Below are positions 9,994-18,710 of a DNA stretch of 64,000 nucleotides, piece by piece. The position numbers and the translations under genes are program-made. The notes beneath the pieces were generated by a model. The model saw only the letters and a list, made by a program, of their open reading frames with translations. It made no database searches and was not told where the DNA came from. Positions within the stretch are counted from its first letter, which is position 1. Every line of letters starts with the position of its first letter. Source of the stretch: Gaoshiqia sp050178015 (GTDB taxonomy: Bacteria > Bacteroidota > Bacteroidia > Bacteroidales > Prolixibacteraceae); assembly GCA_050178015.1 (NCBI GenBank), contig JBFXGM010000022.1, positions 1 to 64,000 on the forward strand. Reading direction: 5' to 3'.

Positions 9994-11538
9994 ATGAAAA
10001 AATATTTGCTCATTGCAGTTCTGGCTATCCTGGCTTCGGGCTGCGCACAAAAGCAACAGACAACCGAACAATACGCAGAACAGTACCGCCCGCAGGTTCA
10101 TTTTACACCCGATAGCATGTGGATGAACGATCCAAACGGCATGGTTTATTACGAAGGAGAGTATCACTTATTCTATCAGCATTACCCCGACAGCACCATT
10201 TGGGGGCCCATGCATTGGGGACACGCTGTCAGCACCGATTTGGTGCATTGGGAACACATGCCAGTGGCGCTGTATCCCGATTCTCTTGGTTGGATATTCT
10301 CGGGCAGCGCGGTGGCGGATGTAGCAAACACTTCGGGTTTGGGAACTTCAGAAAATCCTCCGTTGGTGGCCATTTATACCTATCACAATCCGGAGCTTGA
10401 ACGTGCAGGCTCTGATACTTTTCAATACCAAGGCATTGCTTACAGTATCGACAAGGGACGCAGCTGGACGAAATATGCTAACAATCCGGTATTGAGCAAT
10501 CCCGGTATTCGTGATTTCCGCGATCCGAAAGTGATTTGGCACGAAGAAAACAACCGCTGGATTATGATCCTGGCTGCCCAGGATCGCGTGCAACTCTATT
10601 CATCGCCCGACCTGCTTAAGTGGGAATATGAAAGCGACTTTGGCCAAGATATAGGCGCTCATGGAGGTGTGTGGGAATGTCCCGACTTATTTCCAATGGA
10701 AACTGGCGATACAGTCAAATGGGTCATGCTGGTCAGCATCAACCCAGGTGGACCAAACGGTGGCTCGGCCACACAATATTTTGTGGGTGATTTTGACGGG
10801 CATCAGTTCATTCCAATTGGCGACAAAACCAAGTGGATTGATTACGGCAAAGACAATTATGCCGGGGTCACCTGGTCAAATGTTCCGGATGAAGACGGAC
10901 GACGACTGTTTATTGGTTGGATGAACAACTGGCAATATGCAAACGAGATACCTACGTCGGGATGGCGTGGAGCTTGTACGGTGGCCCGCGAGTTGGAGCT
11001 GGTGGATGTGTATAACGAATATTTGTTGATTTCGAAGCCGGTTGCTGAATTCGATCAGTTAAAAGTGAAAGAGCAACTGATTCCAGCCGTTACCATTTCC
11101 GGCTTGCATGACCTCAAACAGCCTTTCCGCTTTCCAGTCGAGATTAATCTGAATTTCGATACAAAAGATGCTACCAGTTTTAATTTCGCCGAAAACTTTG
11201 GAGTTATACTTTCCAACAGCAAGGGTGAAAAGCTGGTCATTGGATACGACAACCTGAATAAACTGTTTTATGTTGATCGCAGCCAGTCTGGATGGCAAAG
11301 TCCAAACAACGAATTTGCAGGTATCCATTATGCGCCGTATATTAACAACGACCCATCGATGGATATGAAACTGATAATTGATCATTCATCAGTGGAATTG
11401 TTTGCCAAAGGCGGTCTGGTTGTAATGACCGAACGTTTCTTTCCAACAGAAGATTTCACGATGGTCAGCCTTTTTTCAGAAGGTGGTGACGTGAAATTAA
11501 CTCAGGGTTCAGTTTGGCAACTGGCTGGAATTTGGTAA
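9994..11538 (+). CDS. GH32 fructan hydrolase, second tandem paralog
   Basis: 514 aa lipoprotein (lipobox LASGC, Cys17). Catalytic motifs: MWMNDPNG with nucleophile Asp46, FRDPK at about 175-179, and WECPDLF with acid/base Glu228. It aligns with its upstream neighbour over the full length, with long identical stretches such as NYAGVTWSN and GRRLFIGWM. The C-terminal sandwich is more divergent than the propeller. Two GH32 enzymes at the surface would allow division into different linkages or chain lengths; that division is inference. The following transporter and kinase genes handle released fructose. Confidence 0.92.
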   Translation: MKKYLLIAVLAILASGCAQKQQTTEQYAEQYRPQVHFTPDSMWMNDPNGMVYYEGEYHLFYQHYPDSTIWGPMHWGHAVSTDLVHWEHMPVALYPDSLGWIFSGSAVADVANTSGLGTSENPPLVAIYTYHNPELERAGSDTFQYQGIAYSIDKGRSWTKYANNPVLSNPGIRDFRDPKVIWHEENNRWIMILAAQDRVQLYSSPDLLKWEYESDFGQDIGAHGGVWECPDLFPMETGDTVKWVMLVSINPGGPNGGSATQYFVGDFDGHQFIPIGDKTKWIDYGKDNYAGVTWSNVPDEDGRRLFIGWMNNWQYANEIPTSGWRGACTVARELELVDVYNEYLLISKPVAEFDQLKVKEQLIPAVTISGLHDLKQPFRFPVEINLNFDTKDATSFNFAENFGVILSNSKGEKLVIGYDNLNKLFYVDRSQSGWQSPNNEFAGIHYAPYINNDPSMDMKLIIDHSSVELFAKGGLVVMTERFFPTEDFTMVSLFSEGGDVKLTQGSVWQLAGIW

Positions 11539-11701
11539 TCCATGGAAAAGACTTTTCTGCCCATCAACAAAAACCAACCAACTGCCTTATAGAGGTGGTG
11601 CTGTTTAAATACAGGCTGACAGCGAAATGGGTTTCACACTAGCACCTTGATTATAGTCTGGCAACGCGAATTTTAAAACCAATTAAAAATTAATCAACTT
11701 A

Positions 11702-13063
11702 ATGATGACAAAAACTAACCGTGCCCCACAGGGCTATTTGTACTGGATCACCTTTGTGGCGATCAACGGAGGCCTCTTGTTTGGGCTGAACATGGCCGGT
11801 ATTTCGGGAGCAGTTGATATGCTGAAAGATGAGTTTTCGCTCACCGACAGCGGACTTGGAACAGTGGCAGCCTTATTGACCATCGGCTGCCTGATCGGCG
11901 CCCTGTTTACCGGTAACTTTACGGAGAAATATGGCCGCAAAAAAGTGATGCTGGCCACCGCAGTTTTGTATATTATTTCGGCGCTGGGCTGTGCCCTGGC
12001 CGAATCGTCTGCCATCCTGATCGTTTTTCGGGTATTGTCCGGTTTGGCAGTTGGGGCTACTTCGGTGGTGGGGCCCATGTACATTTCCGAGATATCGCCG
12101 GCCCATAACCGGGGCCGCCTGGTGTCGATGAACCAGTTTGCCATTACCATCGGCATTGTGCTGGCTTATATTTTCGACTACCTGCTCATCGGTTTGGGTG
12201 ACAACAGCTGGCGGTACATGCTGGCCGTACCAGCCCTATTCGGTGCGCTGTACCTGGTTTTCATCCTGGTGTCCTTCCCCGAAAGCCCGCGCTGGCTGGT
12301 ATCGAAAACCCGCAAAGCTGAGGCCGAAGCGATTATGCTGAAAATTGGCGGTAAAGCTTTGGTGGCAAGCGAGCTGCCCCAGATGGAGAAAGTCATTTCG
12401 GAGGAAAAGAAGAAGGAGAAGTTAAAAATATCGGAACTGTTTAAAGGAAAAACCGGCAAAATTGTATTGATAGGGACCTTGATTGCTGCCCTGCAGCAAA
12501 TCACAGGCATTAATGCGGTGATCATGTTTGCTCCCGAAATGTTTAAGGCAGCCGGCTCGGCCAAGGGCGATTCCATGATGCAGGCCATGGTGGTGGGATT
12601 GGTCAACTTTCTGATGACCATCGTAGCCCTTTGGCTGGTGGATAAGAAAGGGAGGAAAACGCTGTTGCTTTGGGGTGCTGTTGGAATGATTGTCTCATTG
12701 GCCTACCTTACCTGGGAGTTTGCCAAACCGGTGCAATACGGTCCCGGCGTGCTGGCAGCCCTGCTGGTGTACATTTCGTTTTTTGCCGCCTCGTTTGCCC
12801 CCGTCATGTGGGTGATCATCTCCGAAATTTACCCGAACCGCATCAAAGGCGTGGCCATGTCGTTCTCTACAGCGGTGAGCTGGTTGTGCACCTTCCTGAC
12901 TGTTTACTTTGCCCCGGTCATTCAGGGCGGACTCGGATTGAGCTACCTGTTTGGTATCTTTGGAATCTTCTCGGTACTCGCTTTCGTATTCGTGAAAATA
13001 TGGATACCGGAAACCAAGGGCAAATCACTGGAACAGATTGAAAAAGAATTGGGAATCATTTAG
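11702..13063 (+). CDS. MFS sugar porter, probable fructose transporter
   Basis: 453 aa inner-membrane protein with about 12 hydrophobic helices. Sugar porter family signatures are present: GRKKVMLATAVLY after helix 2, PMYISEISPAHNRGRLVSMN, PESPRWLV after helix 6, LQQITGINAVIMFAPEMF at helix 7, and PETKGKSLEQIEKEL at the C-terminus. The family imports monosaccharides by proton symport or facilitated diffusion. It lies between GH32 genes and a fructokinase, 11 bp upstream of the latter, so fructose is the likely substrate. The 163-bp spacer before it shows no clear terminator. Confidence 0.9.
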   Translation: MMTKTNRAPQGYLYWITFVAINGGLLFGLNMAGISGAVDMLKDEFSLTDSGLGTVAALLTIGCLIGALFTGNFTEKYGRKKVMLATAVLYIISALGCALAESSAILIVFRVLSGLAVGATSVVGPMYISEISPAHNRGRLVSMNQFAITIGIVLAYIFDYLLIGLGDNSWRYMLAVPALFGALYLVFILVSFPESPRWLVSKTRKAEAEAIMLKIGGKALVASELPQMEKVISEEKKKEKLKISELFKGKTGKIVLIGTLIAALQQITGINAVIMFAPEMFKAAGSAKGDSMMQAMVVGLVNFLMTIVALWLVDKKGRKTLLLWGAVGMIVSLAYLTWEFAKPVQYGPGVLAALLVYISFFAASFAPVMWVIISEIYPNRIKGVAMSFSTAVSWLCTFLTVYFAPVIQGGLGLSYLFGIFGIFSVLAFVFVKIWIPETKGKSLEQIEKELGII

Positions 13064-13074
13064 AAGATACGACA

Positions 13075-13953
13075 ATGAATAAGAAACCATTGGTAATAGG
13101 AATAGGAGAGTTGCTGTGGGACGTTTTCCCCGACCATAAACAAATGGGGGGAGCGCCCTGCAATTTTGCCTATCATGTTTCCCGTTTGGGAATCGACAGC
13201 CTGGCGATCAGCGCCATCGGGCATGATGAACTCGGGGCAGAAATCATTCAGAAGCTGGATGCGGTTGGATTGCAATACGATCTTCAAGAGGTTGATCATG
13301 TCACGGGGATCGTTCAAGTGACCTTGAGTGGAAACGGCATTCCGCAGTACGAGATCTGCCAGCCTGTAGCGTGGGATTTTATCGGGATGAAATCCGAATA
13401 TGCGGATCTGGCAAAGCATGCCCGGGCCGTTTGTTTTGGTTCGCTGGCACAACGGGGTGAAGTTTCGAGGGCTACCATCCGCGAGTTTGTAAGTCTGGTG
13501 CCCGACAGCTCATTGAAAGTGTTCGACATCAACCTGCGGCAGCAGTTCTTTTCAAAGCAGCTGATTGAAGAATCGCTTCAGCTTTGCAACGTGCTGAAAA
13601 TAAATGATGACGAAATCCGGATTGTAGCCGATCTGTTTGGCCTGAGCGGGAGCGATGAAGAAATCTGCCGGACGCTGATCGACCGCTACGGGCTGAAACT
13701 GCTGGCCCTCACCTGCGGAACTGAAGGCAGCTACCTGATTACCCCAACGGAAACCAGTTTTCTGGAAACCCCGAAAGTAGAAGTGGCCGACACGGTAGGG
13801 GCGGGCGATTCATTTACGGCGGCAATGGTTGCAGGTCTGTTAAGCGGAAGAACACTTAAAGAAACCCACCGGATGGCCGTTCAGCTTTCGGCCTTCGTAT
13901 GTACCAAAAACGGCGCCATGCCTGCCTACGAAAAGGAGTCAGTGCTGGCATAA
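13075..13953 (+). CDS. PfkB-family carbohydrate kinase, probable fructokinase
   Basis: 292 aa, cytoplasmic. The N-terminal PfkB motif region reads GIGELLWDVFPDHKQMGG and GAPCNFAYHVSRLG. The C-terminal signature DTVGAGDSFTAAMVAGLL (about 239-256) contains the anion hole and catalytic Asp. PfkB kinases phosphorylate sugars with ATP. Position after a fructose-type MFS porter and two GH32 enzymes makes fructose to fructose-6-phosphate the natural role. It ends the fructan operon and is followed by a strong terminator. Confidence 0.9.
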   Translation: MNKKPLVIGIGELLWDVFPDHKQMGGAPCNFAYHVSRLGIDSLAISAIGHDELGAEIIQKLDAVGLQYDLQEVDHVTGIVQVTLSGNGIPQYEICQPVAWDFIGMKSEYADLAKHARAVCFGSLAQRGEVSRATIREFVSLVPDSSLKVFDINLRQQFFSKQLIEESLQLCNVLKINDDEIRIVADLFGLSGSDEEICRTLIDRYGLKLLALTCGTEGSYLITPTETSFLETPKVEVADTVGAGDSFTAAMVAGLLSGRTLKETHRMAVQLSAFVCTKNGAMPAYEKESVLA

Positions 13954-13980
13954 ATCATCACGCCGGAACTCACTCAGACG

Positions 13981-14030
13981 AAAAGGAACAACAGGTTCGT
14001 ATGGTTATTCCATCGGGTGTTGTTCCTTTT
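13981..14030. terminator. Bidirectional terminator between convergent PULs
   Basis: AAAAGGAACAACA pairs with TGTTGTTCCTTTT around a ~24-nt loop. It works on either strand, ending the fructokinase transcript (+) and the pectate lyase transcript (-). Confidence 0.85.
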
Positions 14031-14042
14031 ATTTCTATGCGG

Positions 14043-15176
14043 TTACAATTTTTGCAGCCACTGCGGATAGTCCTCTTTTAGCAAATCTTCGGCATAATTT
14101 CGCAGGTAGCTGTAGCCAACCCGGCGTTCGTATTCGATTTCTTCGAGCCGGTATTTTACAACTCCGTCGCGTCCGACAAACATGGGGCGGTTGGTGCCGA
14201 GTTCATAAAAACGCGCCCATAGCGGGCCGGCTTCGGGGTCATCAACCACCACCAGGTCGAATCCTTTTGGTAAGGCAGGATCTTTCTTTCGTTCCACCCG
14301 CTGCCCCTCAATTTTCACCTCTTCAAACCAGGCAATGGCACTTTTAACTGCGAGAATAACCCGCTCATTCGGGTTTTCGACCTCCATCAGGTATTTCACA
14401 ATGCCGACGCTTTCGCCCCCGCTGAGTGAAGGCAGCTCGTAGGCACGTGCTTTGGCCGGGAGCAGGGTTTCTTTATCGTGCTGGGCACACCAGGCGGTCA
14501 GCTTTTTATCCACCACTACCTGCGTTTTCAGGATGATATCCAGCCCTTTTTCAACAGCCTTCGCAGCTTTTTGCTTTCTTCCTTCATCCACAAACGAAAA
14601 CGGGTCGTCGTTTCGGCCAATTCCCCGAAGCAGGCGCATGACGCCAATCATGGCATCGTCGTTAAAGGTGATGTTTTCGTAATAACCTTTTCGGATGGGA
14701 TAAAACTGGGGCCATCCGCCATTTTGGTACTGCGCCTCCAGCAAAAAATCAACTCCTTTCAGAAAGGCCTCCCGGAAACGGTCGTGCCCGGTAGCTTTGT
14801 ACACCCGAGCGAGGTAGTTAAGCTGGGTATGAGTGGCGCCATTATCGATGGTGGTGCCGGTTTTCTGTGATTTTTCTTTTTTTAGTTTTTGGACTTCGGA
14901 ATGACTTAACTCTTGGGCCATGTCGATGTTTTTCGACCAGCCGCCGTTGTTGTTTTGGTATAGCAACACATTTTCGGCAATGCGGATGGCCTCGGCGCTG
15001 CCATACCACTCAGACGGCTGGCTCATAATCCGGCGCCAGGTAATTCCTTCGGCTGGTTGAGCCTGGGTTTGTCCACTCAGCAAAGAAATTAACAAACTGA
15101 TCAGACAGGTTTTCAACATCAGTTTCAACGCGTTTAATTTCGATTTTTGAAGACGGTAAGGTCTGGTGATAAACAT
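14043..15176 (-). CDS. Pectate lyase, PL10 family
   Basis: About 377 aa from ATG 15176 (an upstream ATG at 15230 adds 18 residues that do not fit a signal peptide). A hydrophobic signal segment (CLISLLISLLSGQTQAQP) is followed by a helical-barrel protein of PelA/PL10 type: NNNGGWSKNIDM, TTIDNGATHTQLNYLARVY, YQNGGWPQFYP, YYENITFNDDAMIGVMRLLR and YELPSLSGGESVGIVKYLM. PL10 enzymes cut polygalacturonate by beta-elimination, usually with Ca2+. It is the last gene of the minus-strand pectin locus and shows the locus targets homogalacturonan. No lipobox is visible, so it is probably periplasmic or secreted. Confidence 0.85.
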   Translation of the reverse strand: MFITRPYRLQKSKLNALKLMLKTCLISLLISLLSGQTQAQPAEGITWRRIMSQPSEWYGSAEAIRIAENVLLYQNNNGGWSKNIDMAQELSHSEVQKLKKEKSQKTGTTIDNGATHTQLNYLARVYKATGHDRFREAFLKGVDFLLEAQYQNGGWPQFYPIRKGYYENITFNDDAMIGVMRLLRGIGRNDDPFSFVDEGRKQKAAKAVEKGLDIILKTQVVVDKKLTAWCAQHDKETLLPAKARAYELPSLSGGESVGIVKYLMEVENPNERVILAVKSAIAWFEEVKIEGQRVERKKDPALPKGFDLVVVDDPEAGPLWARFYELGTNRPMFVGRDGVVKYRLEEIEYERRVGYSYLRNYAEDLLKEDYPQWLQKL

Positions 15177-15300
15177 GATTGGTATTCGTTTTATGATTTG
15201 AGCTCGCAAGGTACAAAATATGGCTAACAAGGTGCAATTACCGGCTAGTTTCGCTAACCATAAACCGGTAACTGCCAGCCCTCAATTTCTAAAAGATTAC

Positions 15301-16857
15301 TCATTCAACCCGTGTCAGCCGCAAAGCTTGATAGGGCTTCCCGGGCAATTGGATACGTTGCCCTTTTTCGTCAACAAAACTGTAATTGTCCAGCTTTTTC
15401 AGCTGAAACGTATGTTTCACCGGGGTGATGGTCATATTCCAGGTATCGATGATTTCGGCCCGGAACACCATGCCCTCCTCCAACTCATTATCCGGAAGTT
15501 TTACCGGCCATTCCCGGATGTTTTCTTTTCCGAAATAAATCAGGTAATATTCTCCCGGCTTACCGGCCATGTTCAACTCGTAGTACTGATCGATGGGGTT
15601 CAGTCCTTTTGCCGGCCCCGACTCCACAATTCCACGTAAGAAAGCAATCCGGGCCGGGCTGGTGCCGGTGAGCAGCCCGCCGTTCGACAGCCACCCGCCT
15701 TCAATGGCTTCGCCGTGTGTAGCATACGCCCCGCCAATATAGGTATTCCAGAAGCGATACGTCATTTCTTCGCCGCTAAGCTGTCCCCAGCGACGACTCA
15801 CATTGCCTTCGTAGTTAATTTCATCCTGAAGAATAGGCTTTCGGTACAAATCGCGAAGCAAAGCCGACACACCGGGAACACGTACCGCGTTGTAATACTG
15901 CAAGCTCACATGGGTTACCCAAGGCTTGCTGTAATCGTAAATACGTCCGGCATTGTGGATGGAGCGCATGTGCCCGTAAGGATCATACGTTTCAACTACC
16001 TGAAAAAGATGGTCCCAATCCTCGTCGGTGAGGTGACGGATAAAACTGTTCTCGTTGCACAAGCTCCACCAGATGTTCCGGAAGGCTGCAAAACGGGCGA
16101 TCATGTACCGGGTGAATTGCTCGTTGCATTCGGGGGTCATGGTATCGAACCCCCAACGGCCATGGTCGTAAGGGCGGAAGAGAATCAGATCGGCTATCAC
16201 ACCGATTTCCTGAAGATCCGTCACGCATTTTTCCAGCTCGCGGAAAAACTCTGGATTGAAGCGCGAAAAGTCCCAGTTTTGCGGAGGCGTCCCTTCATAA
16301 GGAAAATGAAGCAGCGAATCCGGGCCGCTTTGATAACGTTCGCCAAACGGGGGCACGGCCAACATGCGGGCCTTGTTGAAGGGTGAATTTTTCAGCGTTT
16401 CAATGGTTTGTTTTTTTCGTTCATCGGATTGGAAAGCCCATTCGTAAATAGTTGTGCCAAAGGGATAATACGGGGTGCTGTCGGCATAGGCAAAATGATA
16501 GGTGTTGCGAATGCGTACCGGACCGTGATTACTTACCGACGGGGCAACACAGACAAATTCTCCTTTGTGTCCGTTCAGCCCGGCAAAGTTGCTGAGCGTT
16601 TCGTACGTCCAGGTTCCTTCGGTACCGGGCATAAAGCGCACCTTGTACACTCCGTCTCCATCGTAAAAACCTTCCGGGGAATACGTTTCTGTCCCATTCG
16701 TAAAAGTGGCCGACAAGCTGATCCCCACAAATGGGTTTCCGGGGGGCTGCGCTTCCAAACGAAGCTCGAATATTCCCCATTTCTCTACCGGCTCGTGGGC
16801 ATTGGCCAAAATTGCGAAACACCAAAAAATGGCTGCCCAAATGATTCTGTCTTTCAT
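15301..16857 (-). CDS. DUF5060/DUF4038/DUF5605-type secreted glycoside hydrolase-like protein
   Basis: 518 aa with signal peptide (AAIFWCFAILANAHE). The N-terminal beta-sandwich resembles DUF5060 (FELRLEAQPPGNPFVGISLS, YKVRFMPGTEGTWTYET). The central part is a TIM-barrel of DUF4038/GH140-like type (PYYPFGTTIYEWAFQSDE, FNKARMLAVPP, IWWSLCNENSF), where the Asn-Glu after Cys is a candidate acid/base pair. The C-terminus (PGEYYLIYFGKENIREW) looks like DUF5605. The related apiosidase-like fold acts on pectic side chains, but specificity here is unknown. The next gene upstream carries the same DUF5060 module, suggesting two enzymes acting on neighbouring linkages. Confidence 0.72.
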   Translation of the reverse strand: MKDRIIWAAIFWCFAILANAHEPVEKWGIFELRLEAQPPGNPFVGISLSATFTNGTETYSPEGFYDGDGVYKVRFMPGTEGTWTYETLSNFAGLNGHKGEFVCVAPSVSNHGPVRIRNTYHFAYADSTPYYPFGTTIYEWAFQSDERKKQTIETLKNSPFNKARMLAVPPFGERYQSGPDSLLHFPYEGTPPQNWDFSRFNPEFFRELEKCVTDLQEIGVIADLILFRPYDHGRWGFDTMTPECNEQFTRYMIARFAAFRNIWWSLCNENSFIRHLTDEDWDHLFQVVETYDPYGHMRSIHNAGRIYDYSKPWVTHVSLQYYNAVRVPGVSALLRDLYRKPILQDEINYEGNVSRRWGQLSGEEMTYRFWNTYIGGAYATHGEAIEGGWLSNGGLLTGTSPARIAFLRGIVESGPAKGLNPIDQYYELNMAGKPGEYYLIYFGKENIREWPVKLPDNELEEGMVFRAEIIDTWNMTITPVKHTFQLKKLDNYSFVDEKGQRIQLPGKPYQALRLTRVE

Positions 16858-16909
16858 AGTAGTTCGATATCAGATTATTGGATAGTTTTTAAAAAAGCTG
16901 CAGATGCCG

Positions 16910-18571
16910 CTATTTGCGAACGATCAACACCCAATCGGTTGAAGCCGATGGCGGAACAAAATCAACAGATTCGGTTGATCCGGAAACGGTCATCTCATTG
17001 CTGGACTGCTTTTCGCCGGTTTTGGTATCAATCCAGCATACCCGACTGTAAGTGCCGGGCTGCAGGGTCAGCGCAAAGGTATTTCCGCCGGGCGAAAATA
17101 CCAGGTACTGTTCACCCGGTTCGGCCAGGGCATATACCTGCAGGGGCTGATGATTGGTAAGCAGATTATCGTTGGGTTTCATCCGGTAAAAATCCACTTC
17201 CTCCTGCATCACACCGGCCAACACATCGATCGCCTGTTCGGATTGCAGAAACGGATTTTCCTGGTTGAAAGGCAAGCCGGAAGGGCCACCGGCGTACAAC
17301 TCGTATTCTTTCTCGTGTCCGTTCCAGGTAAACGAAGCGCCTGCTGTGGCACAGGCCCAGGCGCTACGGCGAAGGTCGTCCTGGGTGGCGCCGGTACGTT
17401 CGTGCCAAAACCGGCGCCAAAGAGCATTGCCCTCGCTCATAAACACCGGCTTCCCCGTGTAGCCAAGCAGGCAGGCCATGTGGTGGGTCCAGGCATCGCG
17501 CCATAAATTGCGTTCCAGGTTCTTTTCGAGTGCGGCAATCTGGTGGTTCTCGATGGCTGCAAAAGAATATTCGGGCAGGTGATAGAAATTCTCCCGGGGA
17601 AACTCGTCTTCATACGTGCGAAGGTGATCAAAAACATCAAACTCCTTCACCAAACGGGTAAACCCCAGCTCATGATTTTCGCGGTCGCCCGGAACTTCCC
17701 ACACAAAATTCCATCCGGCCAGGTTGGCAAACGGAGCCAGACGGGCCACCATGTATTTCACCAGGAAGCGCTTCTCCTCCGGCGTAAGTTTGTTCCAGGC
17801 AGGGCCTTCGTTCTGGCTGCCGTCAACCCCCAGAAACATGTGAACCCCCATGTCGCGTTCGTTCAGCCAGCCCAGATGCTGTTCCATTCGTTTCCAAACA
17901 TCCAGGTTCATCGTTTCGGTCAGCCTTCCCTCCTGGTACAGCGCCAGGTCAAGCGTCTCCGGCTCGGGGCCATCCAGGTAGTACTGCCCGAAACAGCAGA
18001 GCGACAACAACCAGTTTACCTGCAGGTGGTTGTAGCCGCGATCGGCCAAAGGCTGATAAACGTGGGCCACAATCCAGTCGAAGTCCTGACCAAGTGATCC
18101 GTGGCCCGTTTCGTAATACGATTTCAGCCAAACCGGTTCGGTGCCGTTGTAAGCAAACCAATGCGGGTTCTGAGCATAAGCTTTCAGAATGCCCTTCCCG
18201 GCGCCTTGCCCGGAACAGGTAAAGCTGCCTTTCCCGCCCGGCGTTCCGTCCGACCAGCGGTAAACATACTGCCAGGTTCCTGTCTCGTCCGGCATAAACC
18301 GCATTTTCCAGATGTGCCCATTCCGGGCATCGCCTTCCCCCTGTCCATTCCCGTCATAAAAACCGAAGAAATTAACAATCCTCCCCGACGGGGCCTGATA
18401 TTGCACCAGCAGCTCTACATCGGTAAAACGATTGGCATACGGCTGCCGGTTTTCCACCACTTGCTCAAAAAAACGGTATTTCCCAACAGTTACTGCCTTC
18501 TTCGAAGAACCGGCGGCACACAGATGACCGGAAAATAAAATAACAAAAAGTGAAAGAAACAGATTTTTCAT
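16910..18571 (-). CDS. DUF5060-containing secreted glycoside hydrolase-like protein
   Basis: 553 aa with signal peptide (LFLSLFVILFSGHLCAAGS). A DUF5060-like beta-sandwich (FTDVELLVQYQAPSGRIVNF, WKMRFMPDETGTWQYVY) is followed by a TIM-barrel-like region with candidate catalytic carboxylates in LAGWNFVWEVPGDRENHELG and KPVFMSEGNALWRRFWHE. A small C-terminal sandwich (VYALAEPGEQYLVFSPGG) follows. The architecture parallels the neighbouring gene at 15301-16857 but the two share little beyond the DUF5060 module, so they are not simple duplicates. Local GC looks higher than in the genes upstream. The substrate is unknown; a pectic side-chain linkage is inferred from the locus. Confidence 0.68.
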   Translation of the reverse strand: MKNLFLSLFVILFSGHLCAAGSSKKAVTVGKYRFFEQVVENRQPYANRFTDVELLVQYQAPSGRIVNFFGFYDGNGQGEGDARNGHIWKMRFMPDETGTWQYVYRWSDGTPGGKGSFTCSGQGAGKGILKAYAQNPHWFAYNGTEPVWLKSYYETGHGSLGQDFDWIVAHVYQPLADRGYNHLQVNWLLSLCCFGQYYLDGPEPETLDLALYQEGRLTETMNLDVWKRMEQHLGWLNERDMGVHMFLGVDGSQNEGPAWNKLTPEEKRFLVKYMVARLAPFANLAGWNFVWEVPGDRENHELGFTRLVKEFDVFDHLRTYEDEFPRENFYHLPEYSFAAIENHQIAALEKNLERNLWRDAWTHHMACLLGYTGKPVFMSEGNALWRRFWHERTGATQDDLRRSAWACATAGASFTWNGHEKEYELYAGGPSGLPFNQENPFLQSEQAIDVLAGVMQEEVDFYRMKPNDNLLTNHQPLQVYALAEPGEQYLVFSPGGNTFALTLQPGTYSRVCWIDTKTGEKQSSNEMTVSGSTESVDFVPPSASTDWVLIVRK

Positions 18572-18710
18572 TGTTTAGCGTTCGATTAAATTGATGGACC
18601 GCCCAGTAGATTTCCGGCTTTTTGAACCGATTATCGAACCATTTTTTGGTTTGAAGGCTGAAAAGTAAGAAATTAAGAGTTCATTTGGTAAAAAAAGCAA
18701 AAATCATAAA

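Noticed and set aside
18101..18538. Long plus-strand frames opposite the DUF5060 genes and other GC-richer genes
   Set aside because: They are antisense shadows of well-supported secreted proteins with clear domains on the minus strand.
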